Shown one piece after another: positions 54,489 to 63,386 of a stretch of DNA of 64,000 bases. The first letter of the stretch is position 1; the number at the start of each line of letters is the position of its first letter. A model generated the notes under the pieces. That model made no database searches and had not been told where the DNA came from. It saw nothing but the letters and a program-made list of their open reading frames with translations. The DNA is from Pseudolabrys sp. (lineage in GTDB: Bacteria > Pseudomonadota > Alphaproteobacteria > Rhizobiales > Xanthobacteraceae), in assembly GCA_029980465.1 (NCBI GenBank), contig JARYIJ010000001.1, positions 2,429,501 through 2,493,500 on the forward strand. The letters run 5' to 3'. Both the position numbers and the translations under genes were made by a program.

Positions 54489-56207
54489 ATGAATATGCAG
54501 ACAAAGCCACCGATCGATGGAAACGGCAGAGGGACAGGCGGCCGCCGCCGTCCTCCCCGGACCCCTAAAGGCCGGCAGGTTGACCCGGTGGCGCTGTCGG
54601 AGGTGCAGGCGCTGCTGACCGACAAGCCGCGCCGGCGCGACCTGCTGATCGAGCACCTGCACCTGATCCAGGACCATTACGGCCACCTGTCGGCGCCGCA
54701 CCTCACGTCGCTGGCCTTCGAGATGAAGATAGCCCTGACGGAAGTCTATGAAGTTGCTACGTTTTATTCGCACTTCGACGTCGTCAAGGACAATCAGTCG
54801 CCCCCGCCTCCGGTCACCGTCCGCGTCTGCGACTCGCTGTCTTGCGCCATGGCAGGCGCGGAAAGGCTCTTGCAAGGCCTCAAGCTCGGCGCCGAGGTGC
54901 GTGTTGTACGGGCTCCTTGCATGGGTGCTTGCGACCGAGCACCGGTCGCCGCCGTCGGTCATCTGCAGACCTTCAAGGCGACGCCCGACACGGTCGCGGC
55001 CGCCGTCAAGGCCCACAAGCATCCCCGTGCCTGGACGCCAACGACCGGCTTCGCGGACTACCAGAAGGCGGGCGGCTATACGCTGCTCAAGGCGTGCCTC
55101 GACGGCACCCGCACGCGCGACGGCCTGATCAAGATCGCGAGCGAGGCGGCCGTGCGCGGCATGGGCGGCGCCGGCTTTCCCACCGGCCGAAAATGGCAAT
55201 TGGTGCGCGCCGAGCCTGCGCCGCGCCTGTTCGCGGTCAACTGCGATGAGGGCGAGCCCGGAACCTTCAAAGACCGTTTTTATCTCGAGCGCGATCCGCA
55301 CCGCTTCATCGAGGGCATGCTCATCGCCGCCTGGGTGGTGGAAGCGGCCGACACCTATCTTTATGTGCGCGACGAATATCCCGAGCTGCGCCTGATGCTG
55401 CTCGAGGAGATCGCCAAGGTCGAAGCCGTGGGGCTGTCGCCGCATACCAAGGTGCATCTGCGCCGCGGCGCCGGTGCCTATATCTGCGGCGAAGAGTCGG
55501 CGATGATTGAATCAATCGAGGGCAAGCGCGGGCTGCCGCGCCATCGTCCGCCTTACATCGCGCAAGTCGGTCTGTTCGGCCGCCCGACGCTGGAGCAGAA
55601 CGTCGAGACGCTCTACTGGATACGCGAGGTGGTCGAAAAAGGCGCTTCCTGGTTTGTCTCGCAGGGCCGCCGCGGCAGCAAGGGGTTGCGCAGCTTCTCT
55701 GTCTCGGGCCGCGTCAAGAATCCAGGTGTCAAGCTGGCGCCGGCCGGAATCACGGTGCGCGAGTTGATCGATGAATATTGTGGCGGCATGGCCGACGGTG
55801 AGACCTTCAAGGGCTATCTGCCCGGCGGCGCGTCGGGCGGCATCCTGCCCGCCTCGATGGCCGACCTGCCGCTCGATTTCGGAACTCTGGAGAAATACGG
55901 CTGCTTCGTCGGGTCGCACGCGGTTGTGATCCTGTCCGACAAGGATGACATGAAGGCTGTGGCGCTCAATCTCATGCGCTTCTTCGAGGACGAGAGTTGC
56001 GGCCAATGCACGCCGTGCCGCGTCGGTACCGAGAAGGCGGCCAGGCTGATGGAGCAGGGACCGTGGGATCAGAGCCTGCTGAGCGAGCTGTCGGCTGCGA
56101 TGCGCGACGCCTCGATTTGCGGCCTCGGCCAGGCCGCACCGAATCCGTTGATGAGCGTGCTCAAATATTTTCCGGAAGAGCTGAGCAAGCCGCTCGGCAA
56201 ATGGTGA
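54489..56207 (+). CDS. fdh1B: NAD-dependent formate dehydrogenase beta subunit (NuoE/NuoF-like fusion)
   Basis: A 572-aa fusion. Residues about 35-180 are NuoE-like with a [2Fe-2S] site (CDSLSCAMAG, CMGACDRAP). Residues about 190-572 are NuoF-like with the NADH/FMN site (GAGAYICGEESAMIESIEG) and a [4Fe-4S] site (ESCGQCTPCRVG plus a later Cys). It passes electrons from the alpha subunit to NAD. The length equals that of Methylobacterium extorquens Fdh1B. The ATG 54489 follows GAGGAAA. It lies 4 bp before the alpha-subunit gene. Confidence 0.92.
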   Translation: MNMQTKPPIDGNGRGTGGRRRPPRTPKGRQVDPVALSEVQALLTDKPRRRDLLIEHLHLIQDHYGHLSAPHLTSLAFEMKIALTEVYEVATFYSHFDVVKDNQSPPPPVTVRVCDSLSCAMAGAERLLQGLKLGAEVRVVRAPCMGACDRAPVAAVGHLQTFKATPDTVAAAVKAHKHPRAWTPTTGFADYQKAGGYTLLKACLDGTRTRDGLIKIASEAAVRGMGGAGFPTGRKWQLVRAEPAPRLFAVNCDEGEPGTFKDRFYLERDPHRFIEGMLIAAWVVEAADTYLYVRDEYPELRLMLLEEIAKVEAVGLSPHTKVHLRRGAGAYICGEESAMIESIEGKRGLPRHRPPYIAQVGLFGRPTLEQNVETLYWIREVVEKGASWFVSQGRRGSKGLRSFSVSGRVKNPGVKLAPAGITVRELIDEYCGGMADGETFKGYLPGGASGGILPASMADLPLDFGTLEKYGCFVGSHAVVILSDKDDMKAVALNLMRFFEDESCGQCTPCRVGTEKAARLMEQGPWDQSLLSELSAAMRDASICGLGQAAPNPLMSVLKYFPEELSKPLGKW

Positions 56208-56211
56208 CGCC

Positions 56212-59040
56212 ATGACCGACACGAACAAACCGGCCGTCCAGGGCCAGACCAAGGGACAGGCCACGAACGGCAAGACCGTCAAATTCTTCCTCGACGGCAA
56301 GGAGGTCACGGCGCGTGAAGGCGAGACGATCTGGCAGGTCGCCCACCGGCTTGGCACCGAGATTCCGCACCTGTGCTATTCGCCGGAGCCCGGCTATCGC
56401 GCCGACGGCAACTGCCGCGCCTGCATGGTCGAGATCGAAGGCGAGCGTGTTCTGGCGGCGAGCTGCATCCGCACGCCGGCCGAGGGCATGAAGGTCAACG
56501 TGTCGAATCCGCGAGCCGAGACGGCGCGCCGGATGGTCTTTGACCTGCTGGTGACGGATCAACCGGAGCGCGCAACCTCACATGACCCGCAATCGAAGTT
56601 CTGGGCGTGGGCCGACAGGATGGGTGTTGCGGTCGGCCGGTTTCCGCAGCGCGAGAAGATGCCGGCGCCCGACCGCAGCCACGTGGCGATGGCGGTCAAT
56701 CTCGACGCTTGCATACACTGCAATCTCTGCGTCCGCGCCTGCCGCGAGGTTCAAGTCAACGACGTCATCGGCATGGCCGGCCGCGGCCACGACGAGAAAA
56801 TCGTGTTCGATTTCGACGATCCGATGGGCCAGTCGACCTGCGTCGGCTGCGGCGAGTGCGTGCAGGCTTGCCCAACCGGCGCATTGATGCCGTCGTCGGT
56901 GCTCAACAACGACAACGTGCGCACCGAGTTCGCCGACCGCGAGGTGCACAGCGTGTGCCCCTATTGCGGCGTTGGCTGCCAGCTCACCTACCACATCAAG
57001 AACGACAAGCTGCTCTACGTCACCGGCCGTGACGGTCCGTCCAACCAGAACCGCCTGTGCGTGAAGGGCCGTTTCGGCTTCGACTACATCAGCAATCCAC
57101 AGCGCCTGCTGCACCCGATGATCCGCAAGGACGGCGTGCCGAAGGTGCCGCACGAGCAGATCGATCCGCTCAATCCGTGGACTCATTTTCGCAAGGCAAC
57201 GTGGGACGAGGCGCTCGACAAGGCGGCCGGGGGCCTGAAAAAGATTCGCGACCGCGACGGCTCGAAGGCGCTGGCGGGATTCGGTTCAGCCAAATGCTCG
57301 AACGAAGAGGCCTACCTGTTCCAGAAGCTGGTTAGGGTCGGCTTCGGCACCAACAATGTCGACCACTGCACGCGGCTTTGCCACGCCTCGTCGGTGGCGG
57401 CGCTGCTCGAGGGCGTCGGCTCCGGCGCCGTGTCCGCGAGCTTCAACGAGTGCAAGAACTCCGACGTCATCATCGTGATCGGCGCCAATCCGACCGAGAA
57501 CCATCCGGTCGCCGCGACCTTCTTCAAGCAGGCCGCCAAGCGCGGCGCCAAGCTGGTCGTCATGGATCCGCGTGGACAGGCGCTCAAGCGTCACGCCTGG
57601 AGGATGATGCAGTTCAAGAACGGCGCCGACGTGGCGATGCTCAACGCCATGCTCAACGTCATTGTCACCGAGAAGCTCTACGACCAGCAATACATCCAGA
57701 CTTACGTCGAAGGCTTCGAGGCGTGGAAGGACAACATCAAGGACTTCACGCCGGAGGAGATGGAGCCGATCTGCGGCGTTCCGGCCGAAACGCTGCGCGA
57801 GGTCGCGCGCGCCTACGCCCGCGCCAAAAGTGCGATCATCTTCTGGGGCATGGGCGTGTCGCAGCACACCCACGGCACCGATAACGCGCGCTGCCTGATC
57901 GCGCTCGCGCTCATCACCGGACAGATCGGGCGTCCGGGCACGGGCCTTCATCCGCTGCGCGGCCAGAACAACGTTCAGGGCGCGTCGGACGCCGGCCTCA
58001 TCCCGATGTTCTTTCCCGACTACAAGTCGGTCGAGGCGCCGGAATTTCGCGACAAGGCCGAGAAGCTGTGGGGAACCAAGCTCGACCCCAAGGAAGGCCT
58101 GACTGTCGTCGAGATCATGGACGCGATCCACGCGAACACGATCAAGGGCATGTACATCCTCGGCGAAAATCCGGCGATGTCCGATCCCGATCTCAATCAC
58201 GCGCGCCAGGCGCTCGCCCATCTCGAGCATCTCGTCGTGCAGGACCTCTTTCTGACCGAGACGGCGGTTTATGCCGACGTCATCCTGCCGGCCTCGGCCT
58301 GGCCGGAGAAGGACGGCACGGTGACCAACACCAATCGCCAAGTGCAGATGGGCCGCCAGGCGTTGCCGCTGCCCGGCGAAGCCAAGCCCGACTGGTGGAT
58401 CACGCAGGAGATCGGCCGGCGCCTGGGCATGAAGCTCGACTACGCCCATCCGCGCGACATTTTCGCCGAGATGAGCCTGCTGATGCCGTCGCTCAACAAT
58501 ATTCCGTGGGACCGCGTCGAAAACGAAAGCTCGGTGACCTATCCGGCGGAAGCGATCGACAGGCCAGGCAAGGATGTCGTGTTCGACAAGGGCTTCCCGC
58601 GTCCCGGTGGTTTCGGAAAGCTGGTGGCGGCCAAGCTGCAGCCGCCGGACGAAGTGCCGGATCACGACTATCCATTCATCCTCACCACGGGACGCATGCT
58701 CGAGCATTGGCACACCGGCGCGATGACACGCCGCGCGTCGGTGCTCGACGCTATCGAGCCCGGGCCGACGGCCGCGGTGTCGCGCGGCACGCTCGCCAAG
58801 CTCGGCATTCAGGCCGGCGACACGGTGCGCGTCTCCACGCGGCGCGGCGAGGTCGAGCTCGCCTCGCGGCAGGATGACGCGGTGCCGGACGGCGTCGTGT
58901 TCATCCCGTTCGCCTTCTTCGAGGCGGCTGCGAACCGGCTGACCAACCCGGCGCTCGATCCGTTCGGCAAGATTCCGGAATTCAAGTACTGCGCGGCGCG
59001 CGTCGAAGCCATCGGTCCGCAGCGCGAGGCGGCCGAGTAG
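56212..59040 (+). CDS. fdh1A: formate dehydrogenase alpha (catalytic) subunit
   Basis: A 942-aa molybdopterin (Mo or W) enzyme that oxidises formate to CO2. N-terminal [2Fe-2S] part: HLCYSPEPG, NCRACMVEIEG. Two ferredoxin-type [4Fe-4S] sites: DACIHCNLCVRAC and STCVGCGECVQACPTG, then CPYCGVGCQL for the proximal cluster. The active-site ligand is Cys390 followed by His391 in HCTRLCHASS. The Hxx(x)C3 cluster of some related alpha subunits is absent between residues about 110 and 150 (see findings). The metal could be tungsten, as in Methylobacterium, but sequence alone does not say. No fdhD or fdsD gene is seen nearby. Confidence 0.93.
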   Translation: MTDTNKPAVQGQTKGQATNGKTVKFFLDGKEVTAREGETIWQVAHRLGTEIPHLCYSPEPGYRADGNCRACMVEIEGERVLAASCIRTPAEGMKVNVSNPRAETARRMVFDLLVTDQPERATSHDPQSKFWAWADRMGVAVGRFPQREKMPAPDRSHVAMAVNLDACIHCNLCVRACREVQVNDVIGMAGRGHDEKIVFDFDDPMGQSTCVGCGECVQACPTGALMPSSVLNNDNVRTEFADREVHSVCPYCGVGCQLTYHIKNDKLLYVTGRDGPSNQNRLCVKGRFGFDYISNPQRLLHPMIRKDGVPKVPHEQIDPLNPWTHFRKATWDEALDKAAGGLKKIRDRDGSKALAGFGSAKCSNEEAYLFQKLVRVGFGTNNVDHCTRLCHASSVAALLEGVGSGAVSASFNECKNSDVIIVIGANPTENHPVAATFFKQAAKRGAKLVVMDPRGQALKRHAWRMMQFKNGADVAMLNAMLNVIVTEKLYDQQYIQTYVEGFEAWKDNIKDFTPEEMEPICGVPAETLREVARAYARAKSAIIFWGMGVSQHTHGTDNARCLIALALITGQIGRPGTGLHPLRGQNNVQGASDAGLIPMFFPDYKSVEAPEFRDKAEKLWGTKLDPKEGLTVVEIMDAIHANTIKGMYILGENPAMSDPDLNHARQALAHLEHLVVQDLFLTETAVYADVILPASAWPEKDGTVTNTNRQVQMGRQALPLPGEAKPDWWITQEIGRRLGMKLDYAHPRDIFAEMSLLMPSLNNIPWDRVENESSVTYPAEAIDRPGKDVVFDKGFPRPGGFGKLVAAKLQPPDEVPDHDYPFILTTGRMLEHWHTGAMTRRASVLDAIEPGPTAAVSRGTLAKLGIQAGDTVRVSTRRGEVELASRQDDAVPDGVVFIPFAFFEAAANRLTNPALDPFGKIPEFKYCAARVEAIGPQREAAE

Positions 59041-59104
59041 CTCGCGCACGAGTCGTTCTTCCCACACGTGCCGGAGGAGATCGTGCGAGGGTACTGATCC
59101 AGCT

Positions 59105-59238
59105 CTGGGCGCGCTCCCTCTCCCGCTTGCGGGAGAGGGTTGGGGTGAGGGTGCTCGGACTTGTTTAAGAAAAAAGCCCTCACCCGGCCACCTCGCTACG
59201 CTCGGCTGCCGACCTCTCCCGCAAGCGGGAGAGGTGGC
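59105..59238. repeat. dispersed palindromic intergenic repeat, copy 2
   Basis: The gap after the formate dehydrogenase genes holds CTCCCTCTCCCGCTTGCGGG near the left and CCTCTCCCGCAAGCGGGAGA near the right, with GGGGTGAGGG and CCCTCACCC in the middle. It pairs with itself and resembles copy 1 at 46203-46366 in order and motifs. Confidence 0.7.
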
Positions 59239-59285
59239 TTACGTACGTGTCCGCATCTCTGCCCACCCTGCATTCACAGTTCATT

Positions 59286-59573
59286 CTAATGGAGGGTGGT
59301 TTGCGGCGCATCGATGACAAGCCGCAGCGGCAGGCTGCCGATCAGCGCGTTGCGCTTCGCCTCGGCGTCGCGCAACGCGATTTCGATCTGGTCCCACGTC
59401 GTCTTGTTCGAGCCGAGCAGGACGATGCCGCCGATGACCGCCGCGAGGCCGCCGAAGGCAGGCGCCGGGTTGTAGGCGACGATGCCGAGCAGCGTCAGCG
59501 CGATCCAGGCCGCGCCGGCGGCAATGGCGATCTTCGATGCCAATGAAATCTTGCGGCAGCGCTCGCGCGACAT
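59286..59573 (-). CDS. small two-helix membrane protein
   Basis: A protein of at least 95 aa with two helices (about 12-32 and 38-54) and a charged C-terminal helix ending RLVIDAPQTTLH. Coding character in the same frame continues upstream to about 59630 (LAENDGDIAQLEERIEQLS), overlapping the DUF3297 stop, where no ATG is found; a CTG start is possible. Function unknown. Confidence 0.6.
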   Translation of the reverse strand: MSRERCRKISLASKIAIAAGAAWIALTLLGIVAYNPAPAFGGLAAVIGGIVLLGSNKTTWDQIEIALRDAEAKRNALIGSLPLRLVIDAPQTTLH

Positions 59574-59622
59574 CGAGAGCTGCTCGATGCGCTCTTCGAG
59601 TTGTGCGATATCGCCGTCGTTC

Positions 59623-59877
59623 TCAGCCAGACGCCGTGTCCCGGAAATACGGCTCGACCTTGCCGTTGAGCTTGATGGTCAGCGGATTGCCGTGACGATC
59701 GACGGTCTTGCCGACGGCGACGCGAATCCAACCCTCGCTCACGCAGTACTCCTCGACGTCCTTGCGCTCCCTGCCGTCGAAGCGCACGCCGATGTCGCGC
59801 TTGAGGACCTCTTCGTTGTAGTGAGGGCTTTTCGGATTGACCGAGAGGCGGTCGGGCAGGGTCGTGTCGTCGCTCAT
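59623..59877 (-). CDS. DUF3297 family protein
   Basis: An 84-aa soluble protein that matches DUF3297 over its length: LPDRLSVNPKSPHYNEE, GVRFDGRERKDVEEYCVSEGWIRVAVGKT and GNPLTIKLNGKVEPYFRD. The function of the family is unknown. Start ATG 59877 agrees with the family start although no ribosome site is clear. Confidence 0.85.
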   Translation of the reverse strand: MSDDTTLPDRLSVNPKSPHYNEEVLKRDIGVRFDGRERKDVEEYCVSEGWIRVAVGKTVDRHGNPLTIKLNGKVEPYFRDTASG

Positions 59878-59891
59878 TGTCGTGTCGTGAC

Positions 59892-60071
59892 TTATTTGCT
59901 GCCCGGCTGTTGCGGCCGCGCCAGCAACGCGAAAGCGGCGCGAACCGCGACGTACACCAGCGCGCCGGCGATGATCGTGAGATAGATATCGGCGCCTCTG
60001 TATTGAAGGCCGAACAGCACCGCGGCGCCCAGACACAGCGCGGCAATGCGTCCAATCAGAGGCTGGTTCAT
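59892..60071 (-). CDS. 59-aa two-helix membrane protein
   Basis: A small protein starting MNQPLIGRIAALCLGAAVLF at ATG 60071, preceded by GGGGGA, with two helices and a basic tail. It lies 14 bp upstream of the DUF3297 gene and probably belongs to the same leftward unit. Function unknown; short length explains why it can be missed. Confidence 0.55.
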   Translation of the reverse strand: MNQPLIGRIAALCLGAAVLFGLQYRGADIYLTIIAGALVYVAVRAAFALLARPQQPGSK

Positions 60072-60121
60072 GGCGTCCCCCGGGCCACTATGCGCCGATT
60101 CGCGGGCGTTCATCAGCCGGC

Positions 60122-61495
60122 TCACCGCACCTGGTTGGCGCTCACCGTCAGTTGGGGATAGGCCCCCGGCGCAACCAAGGCGAGATCGGCGGCCACGATC
60201 TTCTGCCCGTCGGCGCCGACCACCGCGCCGCGCCGCGCGCCGCTGATGAGATTGTGCGAGACAACCGCGCCGCCGGCGCCCTTGGTAACCGAGACCGTGA
60301 TGCCATAAGGAGCGCCGCGCACGGTGTTTCCGGTCACGGTGCAGTCGCGCATGTAGACGCCGTTGCCCACGGCAATACCGATCCTCGAGGCGTTCTCGAT
60401 GACGTTTCCGGTCACGGCCGTGTCGGCCTCGACGCCGATGCCGATGCCGTAGCCGTCGTTCGGGTCGGTGCCGTCGGGACGCTCGCGCGTGATGTTGCGC
60501 AGGATGTTGCCCTGCACGGTGGCGAGGCGGCCGCCTTCCTTGAAGTTGGTCACAGCGATGCCGAACGCGGCGCCGTCCACCGTATTGCCGCTGAACACCG
60601 CGTTCTCGAATTCGAACTCGGCATAGAGCGCGACCTCGCCGATGTCGGCGCAGTTGTTGGCGACCACCTCGATCTGCGACGCGGAGTTGCCGCGCACCGC
60701 GGAGAAAGCGGCCTTGCCGATCTGGTTGCCGCGCACGATCACCTTGCCGGCGCGATAGACATTGATGGCGTTGCCGTTCTGGCCGCTGCCGCCGGCGTCG
60801 GCGCGGGTATCGTGGATCTGGTTGTCGACGACGATGGCGCCGTCGGTCCGCTTCTGCGACTGCCAGATGCGGATGCCGCCGTTGCCGGAGCCGCGGATGA
60901 CGTTGCCGGCGAACAGCATGTTGATGCCGTCCATCGAGAACATCGCAGTGTCGGCGGCGTCGGTCACCGTCGTGCCGGTGACCTGGCCCTGCATGCTGCG
61001 GCACATGATGCCGGTGCCGCCGGCCTGATGCACGGCGCAGTCGGCGACGCGCAGGTCGCGGCCATTCTCGAGATGGAGCAGCCCGGCATTCTCGGGCAGC
61101 GGAATCTTGCCGCCGTCGAGCGTGAGATCGGCGAGCGTGATGGCGTCGCTTCTCGTCGACACCATCAGCGATGCGGGGCGGGTCAACAGCAGGCGCGTCG
61201 CGCCGCGCACGCCGGTTATTTGCGCGCCAGCCGGGAGATTGAGGCCGGCGGCGTGATAGACGCCGGGTCCGAGCCACAGCGGCGCGCGGCGCTGCGCCGC
61301 CTGGTCGATCGCGCGCTGCAGGGTCTTCGTCTGATCGTCCGGCGCGCCGGCGTGGACGCCGAAATGCGCCGCGTCCAGTCCTTGCGGACGCAGGGGCGCG
61401 TTGTCGGCGCGGGCCGAAGCGGGCCAGGCCGCCGCGGGCAGCGCGGCGGCGCCGGCGATGACGGAACGGCGGTCGAGAATCATGCCTGTCTTCAT
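60122..61495 (-). CDS. Tat-exported right-handed beta-helix protein (TIGR03808 type)
   Basis: A 457-aa protein with a twin-arginine signal (MILDRRSVIAGAAALPAA) and a repetitive beta-helix body (GNVIRGSGNGGIRI, GNQIGKAAFSAVRG, GNTVRGAPYG and similar). Such TIGR03808 proteins are pectate-lyase-like repeat proteins of unknown role in alphaproteobacteria. Starts at 61495 or 61483 are both possible. A much longer open frame runs upstream antisense to the next genes and is not real. Confidence 0.82.
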   Translation of the reverse strand: MKTGMILDRRSVIAGAAALPAAAWPASARADNAPLRPQGLDAAHFGVHAGAPDDQTKTLQRAIDQAAQRRAPLWLGPGVYHAAGLNLPAGAQITGVRGATRLLLTRPASLMVSTRSDAITLADLTLDGGKIPLPENAGLLHLENGRDLRVADCAVHQAGGTGIMCRSMQGQVTGTTVTDAADTAMFSMDGINMLFAGNVIRGSGNGGIRIWQSQKRTDGAIVVDNQIHDTRADAGGSGQNGNAINVYRAGKVIVRGNQIGKAAFSAVRGNSASQIEVVANNCADIGEVALYAEFEFENAVFSGNTVDGAAFGIAVTNFKEGGRLATVQGNILRNITRERPDGTDPNDGYGIGIGVEADTAVTGNVIENASRIGIAVGNGVYMRDCTVTGNTVRGAPYGITVSVTKGAGGAVVSHNLISGARRGAVVGADGQKIVAADLALVAPGAYPQLTVSANQVR

Positions 61496-61594
61496 TCGCG
61501 ATGGCGGCGATTTTGGCAAGCAAATCGGCGACTTGCCGTTAACGGCGGAACCTTTGGCGAGCCGGGCCGGTTGACCGCGAGGAGGGCCATTCCG

Positions 61595-61906
61595 ATGACT
61601 TCCTATTCGACCACCATCCTTTGGGTCGCGATCGGTCTGATTGTGCTGGTTGGGTTCAGTTACCTGGCGTTCCGCCGCCGGGCTTCGCAGCTTCCGCCAC
61701 TCGAGCCAGCCGACGATGTCGCGGCGCCGGTCGATCCGGCCCGCGCGGTCTTTGCCGCGGCCGACGGCGAGCCGCCGACCGAGGATCAGATCGCGCAGGC
61801 GCGGCTCGGTGGCCCGCGCGGGGCGCCGCAGCTCGGCGCGGCGCCGCTGGTGCCGAACGAGCGCGAGCAGATCCCGCATCCGATTGATGACGGGCATACC
61901 GCCTGA
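61595..61906 (+). CDS. single-helix membrane protein of unknown function
   Basis: A 103-aa protein with one N-terminal helix (about 8-28) and a disordered acidic and Pro-rich cytoplasmic or periplasmic tail. The ATG 61595 has GGAGG about 10 bases before it. No domain recognised. It lies 51 bp before the dehydrogenase gene. Confidence 0.65.
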   Translation: MTSYSTTILWVAIGLIVLVGFSYLAFRRRASQLPPLEPADDVAAPVDPARAVFAAADGEPPTEDQIAQARLGGPRGAPQLGAAPLVPNEREQIPHPIDDGHTA

Positions 61907-61957
61907 AGCGCCGGCGCGAGGGATGGACCGCCGCGGCGCGTCGGATAGACTTTGCCG

Positions 61958-62839
61958 ATGGCGAACAAACCTGGCATCGGCTTCATCGGCATCGGTATCA
62001 TGGGCGCGGCGATGGTGCGCCGCCTGCTCGAGCGCGGCTACCGGGTCGCGGTCTGGAACCGCGACGCGGCGAAGCTTGCGGACGTGGCTGCGGTGGGTGC
62101 CGTCGCCGCTGCGACTCCCGCCGCGGCCGCCAAGGCGTCGGACCTTGTGCTGATGTGCCTGCTCAACACCGACGCGGTGAAGGCCTGTGTGTTCGGGCCG
62201 GATGGCGTAGCCGCGGGGCTCAAGGGCGGACAGCTTGTGGTCGATCACTCCACCATCGATCCGGCCGCGTCGCGCGACATGGCGGCGCAGCTCGCCGCGC
62301 GCGGCGGCCGCTGGATCGACGCGCCGGTGTCGGGCGGGCCGGATGCGGCGCGTCACGGCACGCTGACCATCATGGCCGGGGGCGCGGCGGAGGACATCGA
62401 GGCGGCGCGCCCGGTGCTGGCGGACCTCGCCCGCAACGTCACCCATATGGGGCCGGCGGGTTCGGGACAGGTCACCAAGATGATCAACCAGGCGATCGTC
62501 GGCACCGGCTTCGTCGTCATGGCCGAGGCGCTGGCGCTGGCCGAGAGCGCCGGGATCGACGCGGCGCGGCTGCCGGCCTGCCTCGCCGGCGGACTTGCCG
62601 ACAGCGTGCTGCTGCAGCGCATCTATCCGCAGATGCAGGCGCGCGCCTTCGAGCCGCCGAAGAGCCACGCCCGCGTCCTGCTCAAGGACCTCAACGCGGT
62701 CACCGCGCAGGCCCGTGCCTCGGGCCTCGCGCTGCCGCTGGCCGAGGCGGCGCGCACGCAATACCAGGCCCATGCCGATGCCGGTGCGGGCACGCGCGAT
62801 TCCGCCTCGATCGTCGAGCGCTACCGGCCGAAGCGATAG
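61958..62839 (+). CDS. 3-hydroxyisobutyrate dehydrogenase-like beta-hydroxyacid dehydrogenase
   Basis: A 293-aa NAD(P) enzyme of the 6-phosphogluconate/3-hydroxyisobutyrate dehydrogenase family: GFIGIGIMGAAMVRRLLERG (cofactor), DAPVSGGPDAARHGTLTIMAGG (substrate loop), and GQVTKMINQ with the catalytic Lys. Substrate could be 3-hydroxyisobutyrate, tartronate semialdehyde or succinic semialdehyde. ATG 61958 is preferred to the TTG at 61952. Confidence 0.85.
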   Translation: MANKPGIGFIGIGIMGAAMVRRLLERGYRVAVWNRDAAKLADVAAVGAVAAATPAAAAKASDLVLMCLLNTDAVKACVFGPDGVAAGLKGGQLVVDHSTIDPAASRDMAAQLAARGGRWIDAPVSGGPDAARHGTLTIMAGGAAEDIEAARPVLADLARNVTHMGPAGSGQVTKMINQAIVGTGFVVMAEALALAESAGIDAARLPACLAGGLADSVLLQRIYPQMQARAFEPPKSHARVLLKDLNAVTAQARASGLALPLAEAARTQYQAHADAGAGTRDSASIVERYRPKR

Positions 62840-62841
62840 CG

Positions 62842-63222
62842 TCACGTCATCGACCGCACCAGCCACAGCCCGGCGAACAGGCCGCCGACCGACAGCATCA
62901 TCGACAGCGCGACGTAGAGCGCCGCGGTGCCGAGCGCACCGCGCTCGTAGAGGAGCGCGGTGTCGAGCGAGAAAGTTGAGAACGTCGTGTAGCCGCCGAG
63001 GATGCCGGTGGTCAGGAACAGCCGCATGTGTTGCGGGATTTCGCTCTTGAAGGCGAAGGCCGCGACCAGAAGGCCCATCACCAGCGATCCGCTCACGTTC
63101 TCCCACAGCGTGGCGTAGGGGAACGCCGTGCCGAGCCAGCGCGAGAACGCCAGGTTGAAGCCGTGACGCAGCGCGGCGCCCACGCCGCCGCCGAGAAAGA
63201 CGATCAGAAATCCCATTTGCAC
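62842..63222 (-). CDS. crcB: CrcB/Fluc fluoride channel
   Basis: A 126-aa membrane protein with four helices and the Fluc motifs GGGVGAALRHGFNL, TLWENVSGSLVMGLL (here with NVSGS) and GGYTTFSTFSLD. It forms dimers that export fluoride. It is preceded by a fluoride riboswitch and terminator on the same strand, so it is induced by fluoride. It converges with the dehydrogenase gene. Confidence 0.92.
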   Translation of the reverse strand: MQMGFLIVFLGGGVGAALRHGFNLAFSRWLGTAFPYATLWENVSGSLVMGLLVAAFAFKSEIPQHMRLFLTTGILGGYTTFSTFSLDTALLYERGALGTAALYVALSMMLSVGGLFAGLWLVRSMT

Positions 63223-63243
63223 GTCGCTCCTTGTTCGGCGACG

Positions 63244-63272
63244 AAAAAAGCCGCCATGCAGTCATGGCGGCT
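63244..63272 (-). terminator. intrinsic terminator in the crcB leader
   Basis: On the minus strand, AGCCGCCATG (63272-63263) and CATGGCGGCT (63258-63249) form a perfect 10-bp stem followed by six T. It lies between the fluoride aptamer and crcB, so it is the likely expression platform. Confidence 0.75.
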
Positions 63273-63316
63273 GGACACGATCCTACCGCCGTTACCCCGG
63301 CCTTGCGGCCGTTCAC

Positions 63317-63386
63317 GCGGTAGGAGTCATCAGCGCGTTCGCCTTCAAGATCGCGAACGGCGGTTATCGGGGGAACCCCATCCCCA
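63317..63386 (-). promoter_or_regulatory. fluoride riboswitch (crcB motif) aptamer
   Basis: The minus strand reads GGGGATGGGGTTCCCCCGAT followed by AACCGCCG at the 5' side and CGCTGATGACTCCTACCGC at the 3' side, separated by a hairpin (TTCGCGATC..GGCGAA). These are the conserved parts of the fluoride riboswitch, including the GAUG and CUGAUGACUCCUAC elements. It sits about 95 nt upstream of crcB. Confidence 0.88.

Noticed and set aside
57286..59067. 593-codon open frame antisense to formate dehydrogenase alpha
   Set aside because: No recognisable domain, Arg/His-rich composition typical of antisense frames; the sense gene is certain.
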